Shown piece after piece: positions 47,252-58,150 of a DNA stretch of 64,000 nucleotides. The DNA is taken from contig NW_024748870.1 of the NCBI RefSeq assembly GCF_018991925.1, positions 1,122,400 to 1,186,399 of the forward strand, in the 5' to 3' direction. Origin of the DNA: Homarus americanus. Its lineage: Eukaryota > Arthropoda > Malacostraca > Decapoda > Nephropidae. Under the pieces are notes generated by a model. That model did not search any database and had not been told where the DNA came from. It was given only the letters and a program-made list of their open reading frames with translations. A program made the translations under genes and the position numbers. Positions within the stretch are counted from its first letter, which is position 1, and each line of letters begins with the position of its first letter.

Positions 47252-47270
47252 TGGCGCAGTGCGTAGTTTA
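47252..47270 (+). promoter_or_regulatory. Primer-binding-like site
   Basis: TGGCGCAGTGCG follows the LTR end without a gap, as expected for a tRNA primer site. Confidence 0.5.
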
Positions 47271-47862
47271 CTGGATAATTATAGTGATAATTAAAGTTTG
47301 TGGAAAAGCGGCTTGGACTCCTTCCCTGCGTCAACACGCCGCCGCCACACCCGTCCTCGAAGAATTTAGCAACTTTATTGCAGTGTCAGTGACAGTGATT
47401 TTCTGTGCAGTGTTTAGTGCATTGTGTGTTTCCTGCCATTCATGTGTGACCTTGTTCTAAAGGATTCCCAAGGTATCACACGGCGGCATGTTCTGGGCAT
47501 TTGTGGGGAGTAGAGAGTTCAGTGCACCCTTCTCTGACGCGTCAGAGGGGTGATTGGCGGCTCCTCATGATCTCCACCCCCTCTGATGTCGCCTCACACC
47601 CCTCACAGCTCAGGCCCCTCATGGCAGGCAGCTCTAGCCGCCCAGCACACACACACATACATGTACTAACACTCACTGACCATGCCGGCTTCCTTATATA
47701 TATTTTATATATATAACCTACTTATCTGTGTATTCAATTAATTTTTTGTCTGAAATGTTGATACGACAGGCTGACCGGTCAACACTGATTTAAGACTGGT
47801 ACACAGATAAATGATTATGTCTCATGCCTTACGTAGCCGTGGACCCAGCGTCGGATGAGTGA

Positions 47863-48632
47863 GGCGGATGATAACCCGCAGAGATGGATGACATGACCAC
47901 GACGCTCCAGCTCCCACAACATGTACCAGCCCTTCACCTCAATATTCAGCGTTGTCTCAGAGATAATTGCTTTGTAAGTTTATGAGAGATGAAAGGCGCG
48001 CGAGGATGAAGCTGAACGTGTGGTGGATGAACACAGAAGGCAAGCAGAGGCAAGAACAGAGACCATAGCGGAGATTGGAAGACAGTGCATGGTTTGAAGC
48101 TTTGATATATCTCGCCTCACTGTTAACCAAGCCCCTAGCTCCTAACACTGCCTCGGTACTGACTGGTTCAGATACCTCATCAATGCTTCCTTCCGCCCCC
48201 AGCCCACACAAAGCAGCAGCTCAAACACCGCCCATCTTGAAGCCTGATGTGATTTTCCAGACTTTTCGTGAATGGCGGCGGCGGTGGACTGATTATTCTA
48301 CAATGGTGGATGTCTCAGAGTTTGTCACAGCCTAAACAACTCATCCAGCTGCGTATGTGCCTGTCTTGGAAATTCAGCGTGTCTTAGAACATACGTTGCA
48401 GGTACTAACCTCTTCGCTGTCTGTAGAGGAGGTACTGGACATTCTACAACGGCACATCAAGGACAGCAGAATGAAGCTCTGCGCAGGAGGAATTGTTTAG
48501 CTGCAGACAGATGGAAGGTGAGACTTTTGACGCCTTTTATGTACGTCTTAAGAGAGCCTCGGAAGAGGTAGATATGTCTAGGCCACCACCAGCAGTGCGA
48601 GGAGACCCAGTTGAAGCAGGTGATCCTGATGG
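47863..48632 (+). pseudogene. Gypsy gag, broken
   Basis: The reading is discontinuous. A charged helical segment (about 47990-48070) is followed by a frame at 48075-48335 containing FQTFREWRRRWTDYSTMV, a capsid-like W-x(3)-W/D-Y motif, then a stop (TAA, 48333-48335). Similarity continues past it (VLTSSLSVEEVLDILQ), then in another frame FSCRQMEGETFDAFYVRLKRA (48493-48560). At least one stop and two frameshifts mean gag is not expressed as one protein. The first part is in the same frame as the pol-like frame downstream. Confidence 0.65.
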
Positions 48633-50684
48633 GTGTGGGACGAGGAACTTGTCCAGCGCCTCACCTCCCTCGACTCTTCCTCTTCTCTTCAGGATGTGTT
48701 GACGATGATATGTCGCTCTATGAGGCTGCCAGGTGTGCCACCTCTGCATCCGAGCTCCCCCTACAGCTGTACGCTGTGTCCCAGTACAAGAAGGACAAAG
48801 AAGTCTGCTCCTCGCCTTCGCCCACCACGTCCACTTGGTTCATTTTGTAACAACTGTGGTAAGCAGCACGGAACACAGGTGTGTCAGCTACTCGATACCT
48901 GCAACAGTTGTGACCATGGGCCACTGGTCGCTCTGATGCGGTGCCCAGCTAGAAAATACGTACAGTGCAGTAATGATGCGGTCGTCTGGGCCACTATGAC
49001 AAGTGTTGCCTACCCACAAGCCAAGGGACAGCGTCAGCGGGAGCTTCAGCGCCCTTCTACCAGTGAGGAGCCGCCCCGCAGTCGCCAAATCAGAGGCACG
49101 ACGACCCTGGACAAAGCCCGACCCATATTAGGAAGGGTGTACTCACCGCATCCCAGGACCAAAGTTCCCCAGTACATCAGCGTCATCGTGACCTACGGCG
49201 GTGTGTCCTCCCGTCTTCAGATGTTGCCCGACACCGGCGTTGATGCTACAGTCATCGGTCCCCAGCATTTGCGATGCTTGGGGCTCTCTCCAAGCGATCT
49301 AGGACCGCCTCCCGAGGACCTCTGCGTCACGGCAGATGGTTCACAGATGGCCCCAGCCCTGGGTTCACTCTATGCACATGTCACCTTTGGCAACAGGTCG
49401 TGTCAGGCCTGGATTGACGTGCATAATGGTGTCCCGACTCCTTTGCTGTCCTACAGACATTGCCAAGAGTTGGCCATCATCTCCCAGGACTTCCCAACAC
49501 CGATTCTGGAGGTAAAATACGCCAACAGGGTGCACGAAGGGAGCAGCAACTACCCTGCTGCCGCCCTACCCCTACCTCTGGCCAGTGACACCTCTTCTTC
49601 GGTAGTTGTCCCTGCTGCATCACGTCCCCACGTCTTGGCTCGCCTTCACGACAGTCACCGTGGAGCCGAGGCCACCAAACGGCGTGCAAGACAGACTGTG
49701 TTCCGGCCTGGCATCGACCCCGACATCTCCAATGCTGTCCAGGTGTGTAAGCCCCGCCACGTACTACAACCCAGCCAGCAGCAGGAACCCTTCATGAGTG
49801 ACAACAACCCCACCCGCCCCTTTGAGTCTGTGTCGGCCGACTTTTTCTCTGTGTCAGGAAAGTCCTTCCTTGTTATCGTCGACCGTCTCTCTGGTTGGCC
49901 GGTTGTCATCAAGTGCGGTAATGACACGACGTCTGCCGCCACCATCAGCAAGTTCCGCCACTACTTCCGTGACGTGGGCGTTCCTGTACGCCTGCGAACC
50001 GACGGAGGGCCTCAGTTCACAAGCCGGGACTTTGCTGTGTTCCTTGACCGATGGGGAGTCCGGCATGTGTTGTCATCGCCCCATTACCCGCAGTCCAATG
50101 GCCACGCTGAGGCTGCTGTCAAATCCCTGAAGCACCTCATCCTTAAGGTGGCCCATTCTGGGAATATCGACTGCGAGGCCTTCGACCGGGGTCTTCTTGA
50201 ACTCCGCAACACACCTAACTATACCGGACGCTCCCCTGCCTAGGTTTTGTATGGACGCCCCCTTCGTTCTTGTGTCCCTGCTCACCCTCAATCCTTCTCC
50301 AAGGTGTGGCAGGCCAAGACAGAGGATTGTGATCGCCGAGCCGCCGAACGTGTTCACGACGTCGTCGCCCACTACAACGACCACGCCCGTTCTCTCCCCA
50401 GGTTGAGTGTCGGCATCCAAGTCCGTGTTCAGGACCCGACCTCCCTACGTTGGGACAAAGTAGGCGTAGTCATGGGTCTCGGTAGGTCACGGGACTACCA
50501 GGTGCGGTTACCCAGTGGTCGTGTGTGGTGGAGGAACCGCCGTTCTCTCCGCCCCGTAACAATGCCTTCTGCTGACCCCGCCACCAGTGTTGAGTCCCAT
50601 ACCCTTCCCAGTGATGAAGTCCCTCGACGCTCAGAACGGATCCAAAAGAAAAGGTCCGCTCAAGACTTTGCTATGAGCGTATAG
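48633..50684 (+). CDS. gag zinc knuckle-protease-integrase frame with one internal stop, RT/RNase H absent
   Basis: A 536-codon frame (48633-50243) is followed in the same frame by 50244-50684; the only interruption is TAG at 50241-50243. Zinc knuckle-like cysteines lie at 72-93 (CNNCGKQHGTQVC, then CNSC). Protease active site MLPDTGVDATVIG is at 198-209 (DTG 200-202). The integrase zinc domain starts with LHDSHRG (H339, H342) and has Cys372, but Arg375 replaces its partner Cys. The integrase catalytic triad is intact: Asp403 (SADFF), Asp457 (RTDGGPQF), Glu493 (NGHAEAAVK), spacing D-35-E. The C-terminal region (VRVQDPTSLRWDKVG, RRSERIQKK) is typical of Gypsy pol. The TAG replaces the usual Gln codon in SPAQVLYGR. 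About 30 residues rich in Ala/Pro/Ser bridge protease and integrase in frame. Confidence 0.88.
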
Positions 50685-50696
50685 GGGGGAGGGAGG
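50681..50696 (+). promoter_or_regulatory. Polypurine tract
   Basis: ATAGGGGGGAGGGAGG immediately precedes the TGT of the 3' LTR; it primes plus-strand DNA in LTR elements. Confidence 0.85.
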
Positions 50697-51026
50697 TGTA
50701 TGTATATTATGTATGCTGGATTATATATTATGTATGTATATTATGTATGTGCTCCATTTATGTATTATTTATTCAGCCTAGCTAGCAGCGTGTGGCAATG
50801 TAATTACCATATCCCACATGCTTAATTAATGTGCCTGGCGACGTATGGAAGCTGCTAATGTCTCACTTGCCATACGTCGTCTATAGAACAGTTGACAAGG
50901 AGCCAAGCTGAGGAGCGTTACTTCCCTCTGTGTACATATCTCTGATCCAGTAAATCGAACCTACAAAATCTATACAGGTGTTTATGTTCTCTCCTGTATA
51001 TTGAACTTATGATCCAGAACATAACA
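50697..51026 (+). repeat. 3' LTR
   Basis: Starts TGTATGTATATTATG after the purine tract and ends CAGAACATAACA. It is followed by the GAACT duplication. Confidence 0.93.
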
Positions 51027-51087
51027 GAACTTACATACACCGTGAATGAACTATTGGTGGAAGAAGAAGTTTTGGGGACTGAACAGT

Positions 51088-51152
51088 GAGACAATGTGGA
51101 GCCTCCCGGAGGGTGGCGTCCTACGGTGGCCTAGCGGATGAGCCGCCCGGAG
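51088..51152 (+). repeat. Extra copy of the Helitron 3'-terminal region
   Basis: GAGACAATGTGGAGCCTC and the next roughly 45 bp match 52587-52650. It breaks off inside the terminal hairpin (GAGCCGCCCGGAG). Probably the end of another Helitron copy or an internal rearrangement. Confidence 0.7.
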
Positions 51153-51480
51153 CGAACAGCTGACAGTCAGTCACAGGAAACAGATCAGGAAGGGAATCCC
51201 ATCTTAATGCTAACAGAAAGCGAACAGTGGACAGTCGGTCACAGGAAACAGATCAGGAAAGGGAATCCCGTCTTAATGCTAACGGAAACCAAACAGCGGA
51301 CAGTCGATCACAGGAAACAGATCAGTAAAAGGAGTCCCGTCTTAATGCTCAGAGAGAGAGCGAACAGCGGACAGTCGGTCACAGGAAACAGATCAGGAAA
51401 GGGAATCCTGTCTTAATGCTGACAGATAGCAAACAGCAGAAAGGCCTTCTCTAGAAAATGATCAAGCGCATGAAATTCGT
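51152..51480 (+). repeat. About 68-bp tandem repeat encoding charged Helitron N-terminal repeats
   Basis: Four to five units share ACAGTCGGTCACAGGAAACAG and TCTTAATGCT. Read in one frame they give ERTADSRSQETDQERE-type 23-residue repeats, like those at the N-terminus of arthropod Helitron proteins. Indels break the frame. Confidence 0.8.
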
Positions 51481-52588
51481 TTGAATGCTAATAGACAGAG
51501 AGCTGCGGGATCCAGAATTCTAAGAAAGAATACACAGTGGCATCCACTTGCAAGAGCAGCATTTAACTATGACAATGAGATAGAATATGAAAAGTATCCC
51601 TCTGTTGTCATTGACAACATGGATAAGAATTGTGAACGGTACAAAGAAGTATAAAAGATGATCTGCTGGACTGTGCTCCTCTCATGGGAAAGTACGACTG
51701 CCAAATTTGGAAAAACCACCACAACCATTGAAGACTCTCATGCTGGGAACAACAACAGTCAAAACACTTCTTGGAAAATATACTGAAGTACAATTCATGC
51801 TTCCAGACCACATCCTTTGGAGCTACCAGAGTAGTTCGTGAGCACGGATACATACCAACATTCAAAGTCCAGGGTCAAGTCTATCACAAAGCAGGATCCC
51901 TCTTACCACTGGAAGATGAGCAGGCAAAGTTCCTCCAAATCTACTTCATGGAGGATCATGAAAAGCAGACTACTATCATTTGTGGCAATATTCAAGGTGT
52001 CAGACATATCATTGTCCTATCTATCCAAGAAATGCTGCATGAGCGCAACACATATGTACAGTCATTTAAAAATGACCTAGAAAACATGCCTTCTGACGAT
52101 TAAAAAGTCAGGATCAAAGCAGAGACGACCCCTAAGGGAGAACATGAAAGAAGATTCAATGCTCCTGTAGTTGATGAAGTAGCCATCCTGATTGTCGGTC
52201 AAGAGTTTGAGAAACGAGACATCATACTCAAAATGGGAGAAGAGTCGCTCACAAGAAGAACATGATGCCACATGTACTGGAAGCTACAATACTGACAGGA
52301 AAAGCTCAAGGAGAGGTCGTTTTTATACCAAGGATACCTCTCATCACCACTGACCTGCCATTTGAGGTCAAGCGACTTCAGTTCCCGGTTAAAGTGAGCT
52401 TTGCTATGACCATCTACAAAAGCCAGGGACAGTCCGTAAAGGTGGTTGGCCTAGACCTGGCGTTTCCTTGCTTCTCTAATGGACAGTTCTACGTTGGATG
52501 CGCCAGAGTGGGAACTGGCAAAAATCTGTACATACTTGCTGCTAATGGCAAAACCAAAAATGTGGTCTACCTTAATGCACTACATTGA
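51480..52588 (+). pseudogene. Helitron Rep/helicase protein, internally deleted
   Basis: The N-terminal Helitron region is seen across frames: GSRILRKNTQWHPLARAAF (about 51510-51565), then 51771-52103 with CFQTTSFGATRVV, IPTFKVQGQVYHKAGSLLP and FLQIYFMED. GEHERRFNAPVVDEVAILIVG continues at about 52140-52200. At about 52262 it jumps to the C-terminal end of the PIF1-type helicase (EATILTGKAQGEVVFIPRIP, FPVKVSFAMTIYKSQGQSV, QFYVGCARVG). That region includes the last helicase motifs and ends at a stop near 52588. The Rep HUH nuclease and most helicase motifs, including Walker A, are missing. It is non-autonomous. Confidence 0.83.
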
Positions 52589-52640
52589 GACAATGTGGAG
52601 CCTCACGGAAGGTAGCGTCCTACCGTGGCCTAGCAAAAGA

Positions 52641-52668
52641 GCCGCCGGGAGGGCGGCGATTCCGCTAG
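52641..52668 (+). mobile_element. Helitron 3' terminus
   Basis: GCCGCC/GGCGGC stem (52641-52646 with 52652-52657, 5-nt loop), then seven bases and CTAG (52665-52668) followed by T. This is the canonical hairpin-CTRR end inserted 5' of T. Confidence 0.8.
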
Positions 52669-52759
52669 TAATATATATAAAGGGTGGCCGGCGGCCGAAT
52701 TTCGTCAAGACGGAGTGAGCGGTCAGTCGACAAGGTGAGGACTATACATTTGTAGATAT

Positions 52760-53089
52760 TACCACAAGTGATCATGGGCACTTGGTGCCCGGTGGCGAGT
52801 CCGGTGGTACTGTTTACCAAAGCGTGAAAGTTCGAACGCTCGTGTTTGGCTAGCGCACAACCGCCGGAAGGCTGGCAGCATACAGCGACATCGTTTTCCA
52901 GCGTATATAAAATAGTTAATTAATGACTTCCTAAAGAATCCTTCGACATGGGACCAGGTTTGTTCCACTCGACGAATTTTTTCCGATTTTTTACACCAAG
53001 TTTGATGAAAAACGATTGTGCCGTTTCGGTTGCCCAGTACAGACACACACACACACAGACACATGGCTATTCCTATAGTATGTGAGATA
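52760..53089. repeat. Satellite-associated composite repeat, copy 1 flank
   Basis: It holds the ACCACCGGACTC/GTGAAAGTTCGAACGCTCG border and a conserved stretch with CTTCCTAAAGAA, TTTGTTCCACTC and GATGAAAAACGATTGTGCCG. The same stretch recurs at 54540-54715 and 56605-56775. The first part is the inverse of 6730-6830. Confidence 0.8.
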
Positions 53090-53535
53090 ATCATGGTCGA
53101 AGGTGTTATAATCATGGTCATGGTTGTTATAATCATGATCGTGGTTGTTATAATCAAGGTCGTGGGTGTTAAAATCATAGTCGTGGTTGTTATAATCATA
53201 GTCTTGGTTGTTATAATCATGGTCGTGGTTTTAGAATCATATTCGTGGTTGTTATAATTATGGTCGTGGGTGTTGTAATCATAGTCGTGGTTGTTATAAT
53301 CATAGTCTTGGTTGTTATAATCATGGTCGTGGTTTTAGAATCATATTCGTGGTTGTTATAATTATGGTCGTGGTTGTTATAATCATCGTCATTGTTGTTA
53401 TAATCATGGTCGTGGGTGTAATAATCATGATCATGGGTGTTATAATCATAGTTGTGGTTGTTATAATTATAATCGTGGTTGTTATAATCATGGTCGTGGT
53501 TGTTATAATCATGGTCGTGGTCGTGATACTTACAG
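53090..53535. repeat. 21-bp satellite array, locus B (reverse orientation)
   Basis: About 20 reverse-complement units (ATGGTCGTGGTTGTTATAAT). An internal duplication repeats CATAGTCTTGGTTG...TTTTAGAATC at 53198 and 53302. Confidence 0.93.
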
Positions 53536-54290
53536 TATCTAATATACTATAAGAAGGCATAGAACAAACGTTAGAATAATTAATTAAAGAAATATTCGCC
53601 ATAAGGAGAGGTTAAAATCATAAAAAAAAAATTATGAATCACCGATGATCATTCCGAGAGAAATTATATTATGAAGAGAAGTGACCTTGATTCTGGTTAT
53701 ATTAGTCACCATCTGCTTAAGTCATCACCTGTATTAAATCACCATAGTCATCATCTACGTTAGTCAGTTTTAGGCCCATCTCACATGACTGACCGACCAT
53801 CGATGTTTTTTCCGCGCGAGTGTGTTAGATTTCAATGTGTCTTATCATTTACGCTGGTGGACGTAGACCTCCTACCCTCACTGACGCAGCTATGGTCAAT
53901 TTGGTGTTATTCTTGTTTATATATGCCTTCTTATCTGTCTCAAGAATATCCGTCCTGTCTATTGCCATCCCAACTGTCTGTTCGTCTGCGTGGTGTTTGA
54001 ATGTAAGCCCGTCTGTACTCTTTGTGTCGTCAAATATGTCTGTCTTATCCGTTGTCTGCCTGTTTGTGTAATGCGAACCAGTCAGTCAGCTGTCTGTCTG
54101 TCATGTTAGTTACCATATTGTCTATTTGTGCATGTCGGTTTCACTGTCTATATTCACCCTGTGTCTATTGTAGTCATCTTCTCCATGCATTCCTGTTATT
54201 ATCTCTTTTCCATGTACAGTCAGCCACAGGAATAAGTATACACTGTAGCTGTAAGGTCGTCTGGTAACGTTGAAACTGCACATCAAGACG
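53536..54290. repeat. Composite repeat body with degenerate CTGT simple repeat
   Basis: 53565-53840 is the inverse of 5400-5770. 53930-54230 is pyrimidine-rich CTGTCTGT DNA, the inverse of 5010-5300. Confidence 0.75.
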
Positions 54291-54961
54291 CATGATGAAA
54301 CTCAGCTCCCCCCCACCTTTTATCTCTAACTATTTTTTGTTTTCCCTTCTTTATTCTTCTATTTACTCATCTTCCTTCCTTTACTAATCCAAACAACATT
54401 AAAAAAAATTAGGCTAAAGAAAAAAAGTGGGGGAGGAGGAGGGAGCCGTACGATAACTGCAATCGTGGGCTGACAGCGTACAGGAAATGAGTGTGCGCCA
54501 AGTCTGTAGACTTGCATGGTTTTCCATCGTAAATATAATTGTTAACTAATGCCTTCCTAAAGAAACCATCGATATGGGACCAGGTTTGTTCCACTCTACG
54601 ATTTTTTTTGCGATTTTTCCACCAAGTTTGATGAAAAACGATTGTACCGTTTCGGCTGCACAGACAGACAAACAGACAGACAGACGGATAGTGCTATAGT
54701 ATATTAGACAAGTGATCGTAGGCCCTTCGTGCCTAGTTCGCTATATAGTACGACAAAACAGTAATGAAGGGAATATTTGGAGAAGTGCGCTCGCGCCTGT
54801 ATTTAACGTAGGTGCACTTAATGAACACTTGTTAAATAAATCGGTTTCCCGCGAACAGCAGTGAAACAGTAATAAGAATACACAACAACATGTAATTATT
54901 TTATTTTTCCTGTAGCAATATTGGTCTTATACAAATAATTTCCTATAGTATATCAGAGATT
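54291..54961. repeat. Composite repeat, copy 2 flank
   Basis: AAACTCAGCTCC...GGAGGGAGCCGTACGATAAC and the CTTCCTAAAGAAACCATCGA stretch match 56385-56775. It ends at the next 21-bp array. Confidence 0.8.
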
Positions 54962-56230
54962 AGATAATCATGGTCGTGGTTGTTATAATCATGGTCGTGG
55001 TTGTTATAATCATGGTCGTGATTGTTATAATCATAGTCCTGGTTGTTAGAATCATGGTCGTGGTTGTTATAATCATCGTCGTGGTTGTTATAGTCATGGG
55101 CGTGGGTGTTATAATCATGGTCGTGGTTATAATTATAGTCGTGGTTGTTATAATCATGGTCGTGGTTGTTATAATCATAGTCGTGGTTGTTATAATCTTA
55201 GTCGTGGTTGTTATAATCATGGTCGTGGTTTTTATAATTATGGTCTTGGATGTTATAATCATGGTCATGGTTGTTATAATCATGGTCGTGGTTGTTATTA
55301 TCATGGTCGTGGTTATGATCATAGTCGTAGGTGTTATAATGATATTCGTGGTTGTTATAATCATGGTTTAGGTCGTTATAATCATGGTCGTAGTTATTAT
55401 AATCATGGTCGTGGTTGTTATAATCATGGTCGTGTTTGTTATAATCATAGTCGTGGATGTTATAATCATGGTCGTGTTTGTTATAATCATAGTCGTGGTT
55501 GTTATAATCATAGTCGTGGTTGTTATATTCATGGTCGTGCTTGTTATAATCATGGTCGTGGTTGTTATATTCATGGTCGTGGTTATGATCATGGTCGTGG
55601 TTGTTATAATCGTGGTCGTGATTGTTATAATCATAGTCCTGGTTGTTAGAATCATGGTCGTGGTTGTTATAATCATCGTCGTGGTTGTTATAGTCATGGG
55701 CGTGGGTGTTATAATCATGGTCGTGGTTATAATTATAGTCGTGGTTGTTATAATCATGGTCGTGGTTGTTATAATCATAGTCGTGGTTGTTATAATCTTA
55801 GTCGTGGTTGTTATAATCATGGTCGTGGTTTTTATAATTATGGTCTTGGATGTTATAATCATGGTCATGGTTGTTATAATCATGGTCGTGGTTGTTATTA
55901 TCATGGTCGTGGTTATGATCATAGTCGTAGGTGTTATAATGATATTCGTGGTTGTTATAATCATGGTTTAGGTCGTTATAATCATGGTCGTAGTTATTAT
56001 AATCATGGTCGTGGTTGTTATAATCATGGTCGTGTTTGTTATAATCATAGTCGTGGATGTTATAATCATGGTCGTGTTTGTTATAATCATAGTCGTGGTT
56101 GTTATAATCATAGTCGTGGTTGTTATATTCATGGTCGTGCTTGTTATAATCATGGTCGTGGTTGTTATATTCATGGTCGTGGTTATGATCATGGTCGTGG
56201 TTGTTATAATCGTGGTCGTGGTCGTGATAC
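54962..56230. repeat. 21-bp satellite array, locus C, with perfect 600-bp tandem duplication
   Basis: Reverse-complement 21-bp units. 55021-55620 and 55621-56220 are identical base for base over 600 bp as far as I can compare line by line, even though individual units within each copy differ from one another. Confidence 0.95.
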
Positions 56231-56780
56231 TTACAGTATCTAATATGCTATAGGAAGGAATAAAATAAAGGTTAAAATAATTAGTTAAAGAAATATTCGC
56301 CATAAGGAGATAAATAAATACACACTGTAGCCTCTTAAGGTTCGAAAATGCTCTGGTAAAGTTGAAACTGCGCATCCAGAAGCATGATGAACTCAGCTCC
56401 CCCCACCTGTTATCTCTAACTATTGTCTGTTTTCCCGTCTTTCTTCTATTTACTCATTTTCCTTCCTTTACTAATCCAAACAACATTAAAAAAAAAGTAG
56501 ACTACGAGAAAAAGTGGGGGGAGGAGGAGGGAGCCGTACGATAACTGCAATCCTCTGGCAGGCAGTCACCTTAAAGCGGCATCTGTTGCCAGCTTAAATA
56601 AAATCGTTTAACTAATGCTTTCCTAAAGAAACCATCGACATTAGACCAGGTTTTTTTTCACTCTACGAATTTTTTGCGATTTTTCCACGAAGTTTTGATG
56701 AAAACGATTGTGCCATTTCGCCTGCCCAGACCAGATACACGCACGGCTAGCGCTATAGTATATCAGATAACCCTGGGAAT
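56231..56780. repeat. Composite repeat, copy 3 (partial)
   Basis: It contains GATACTTACAGTATCTAATAT (also at 53527), GAACTCAGCTCC, GAGGGAGCCGTACGATAAC and the TTCCTAAAGAAACCATCGACA stretch. The unit ends at about 56775 without another array. Confidence 0.78.
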
Positions 56781-57199
56781 ATTATGGTTTCACACATACT
56801 AGGAATTCATATCGTCCTGTTTATAATATTTATTGGTGTATCAGTAACTACAATGGAGTATTTTGGCTTGGAATGTTGCAAATCACATTTATGATGGTAT
56901 CACCCAAAATTTTTTTGTCTAGTCCGGAGCAGCGACTTTGCAGAAGACCTCGACCCTCATCGTGGATGCCTGGCCGTGTGTCATCATTAGTGAATACTTC
57001 TTTGTCACTTGACTTGTTTCCTGTCTACTGCTGCCTTTAGTTTTTAAATTTCACTTCATAATGTCTCGGATTATGAGAGTTATGGCACAAAGATCACCAG
57101 TATTACACCTAGCTCCATAGATGATTATTATTATTTTTTCACTTGAATGATAAATATCTATGACGTCCTAATCATGGTGTTTGGTAACTTGGAGCTAAT
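56781..57199. other. Spacer before Tc1 element
   Basis: No feature recognised; it may include the 5' end of the Tc1 element, whose inverted repeats I could not find. Confidence 0.45.
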
Positions 57200-58150
57200 T
57201 TCCAACATATATGGGTATTCTGGACGTGGGGTTCGTCCTCCTAACGCTCGGGCCAATCAGTCGGCTTATGGGGATCAGCAAGTCTACTGTAAGACGATGG
57301 AAAAAGCGGTTTGTCGGGGAGGGACACGTCGAGACGAGGCCGAGGTCTGGCCGCCCTCGTGGCACGTCACCAGCTGACGACGCAAGGCTCCTCCATGCCG
57401 TCAGGCAAGCCCCCAGAATGACTGCCGTAACCTGGACGAGGGAGTTAAGACTTCGATGTCATCCAGTAACCACAAGACGGCGGATACATGAGGCGGGGCT
57501 GAAGTGTTCCGGTTGAGACTGAGGAGTTAATAGAGGTCGTCAAGACAGGACAACTGGGATTTCTTCAAGAGCATATCCGTTATTGGTTAGATTTTTGGCA
57601 GAAAGTAATTTGCACAGATAAGAAGACGTTTACATCTGTGACAGTTTCTGAGAGACACTGTTGGCGAACCACAAACACTCGGTATGATGCCATAAACATC
57701 CACGAGAGGGCAAGAAATGGTAGTGTGACAGTGCCGTTTCATGGATAGATATGGGCATGGGGTGACTGGGGTCCCGGAGAGCTTCTCACAATTGACGGAC
57801 ATCTTAATGCTGAAAATTACATAAATATTCTGGAGACCTCTTTGTTACCCTCAGTCTCTGCATATGCCCTCCCAGAAGCACACAGCATCGTAGTAGTACA
57901 GGACCGCTCACATATTCACACCAGCTGGGCAGTCACTCAGTGATTCAGTCGTCACCCAGAGTTTCAGGTTATTGACTGGCCTACGAAGGGGTGCAACTGT
58001 AAACAGGAAGGCTGTGGAGACGAAGGCGAGGAAGTGTGGGAGAGCATACGACGTCGCCCAGACATCTGCAAAGCTAGTGAATTCTGTCCCAACCCGACTG
58101 CAGCGGTTATTGAGGCCCAAGGGGGTTGGACAAAGTATTTAGGCCTTTGA
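57200..58150 (+). pseudogene. Tc1-like transposase, decayed
   Basis: The N-terminal HTH is clear (ISRLMGISKSTVRRWKKRF, SGRPRGTSPADDARLL; 57260-57390). After frame changes the catalytic part reads CTDKKTFTSV (the usual TDE is TDK), WAWGDWGPGELLTIDGHL, VVVQDRSHIHTS and VIDWPTKGC. The expected NPIEH segment is replaced, then EEVWESIRRRPD and GGWTKYLGL end it. Many stops. The shared VWESIRRRP and GGWTKY endings put it in the same family as 59698-60730. Confidence 0.82.

Larger units (their letters stand above)
46919..51031 (+). mobile_element. Complete-ended Ty3/Gypsy LTR retrotransposon lacking reverse transcriptase and RNase H
   Basis: LTRs at 46924-47251 and 50697-51026 (about 330 bp, roughly 95% alike by eye) are flanked by GAACT (46919-46923 and 51027-51031). 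TG...CA ends, a leader TGGCGCAGTGCG right after the 5' LTR and a purine tract AGGGGGGAGGGAGG right before the 3' LTR are all present. The interior is only about 3.4 kb. It encodes gag remnants, a zinc knuckle, protease and integrase, with nothing between protease and integrase that resembles RT/RNase H. The element evidently transposed with supplied RT, or the deletion occurred after insertion. Confidence 0.92.

Noticed and set aside
53785..54267. Frames of 71-81 codons with Cys/Leu/Ser-rich, receptor-like look
   Set aside because: They derive from CTGT-type simple repeats and composite repeat DNA also present inverted at 5.0-5.8 kb.
54970..56375. Frames of 89-198 codons in the 54.9-56.3 kb region
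   Set aside because: Same satellite family in reverse orientation; both 600-bp copies give identical products.
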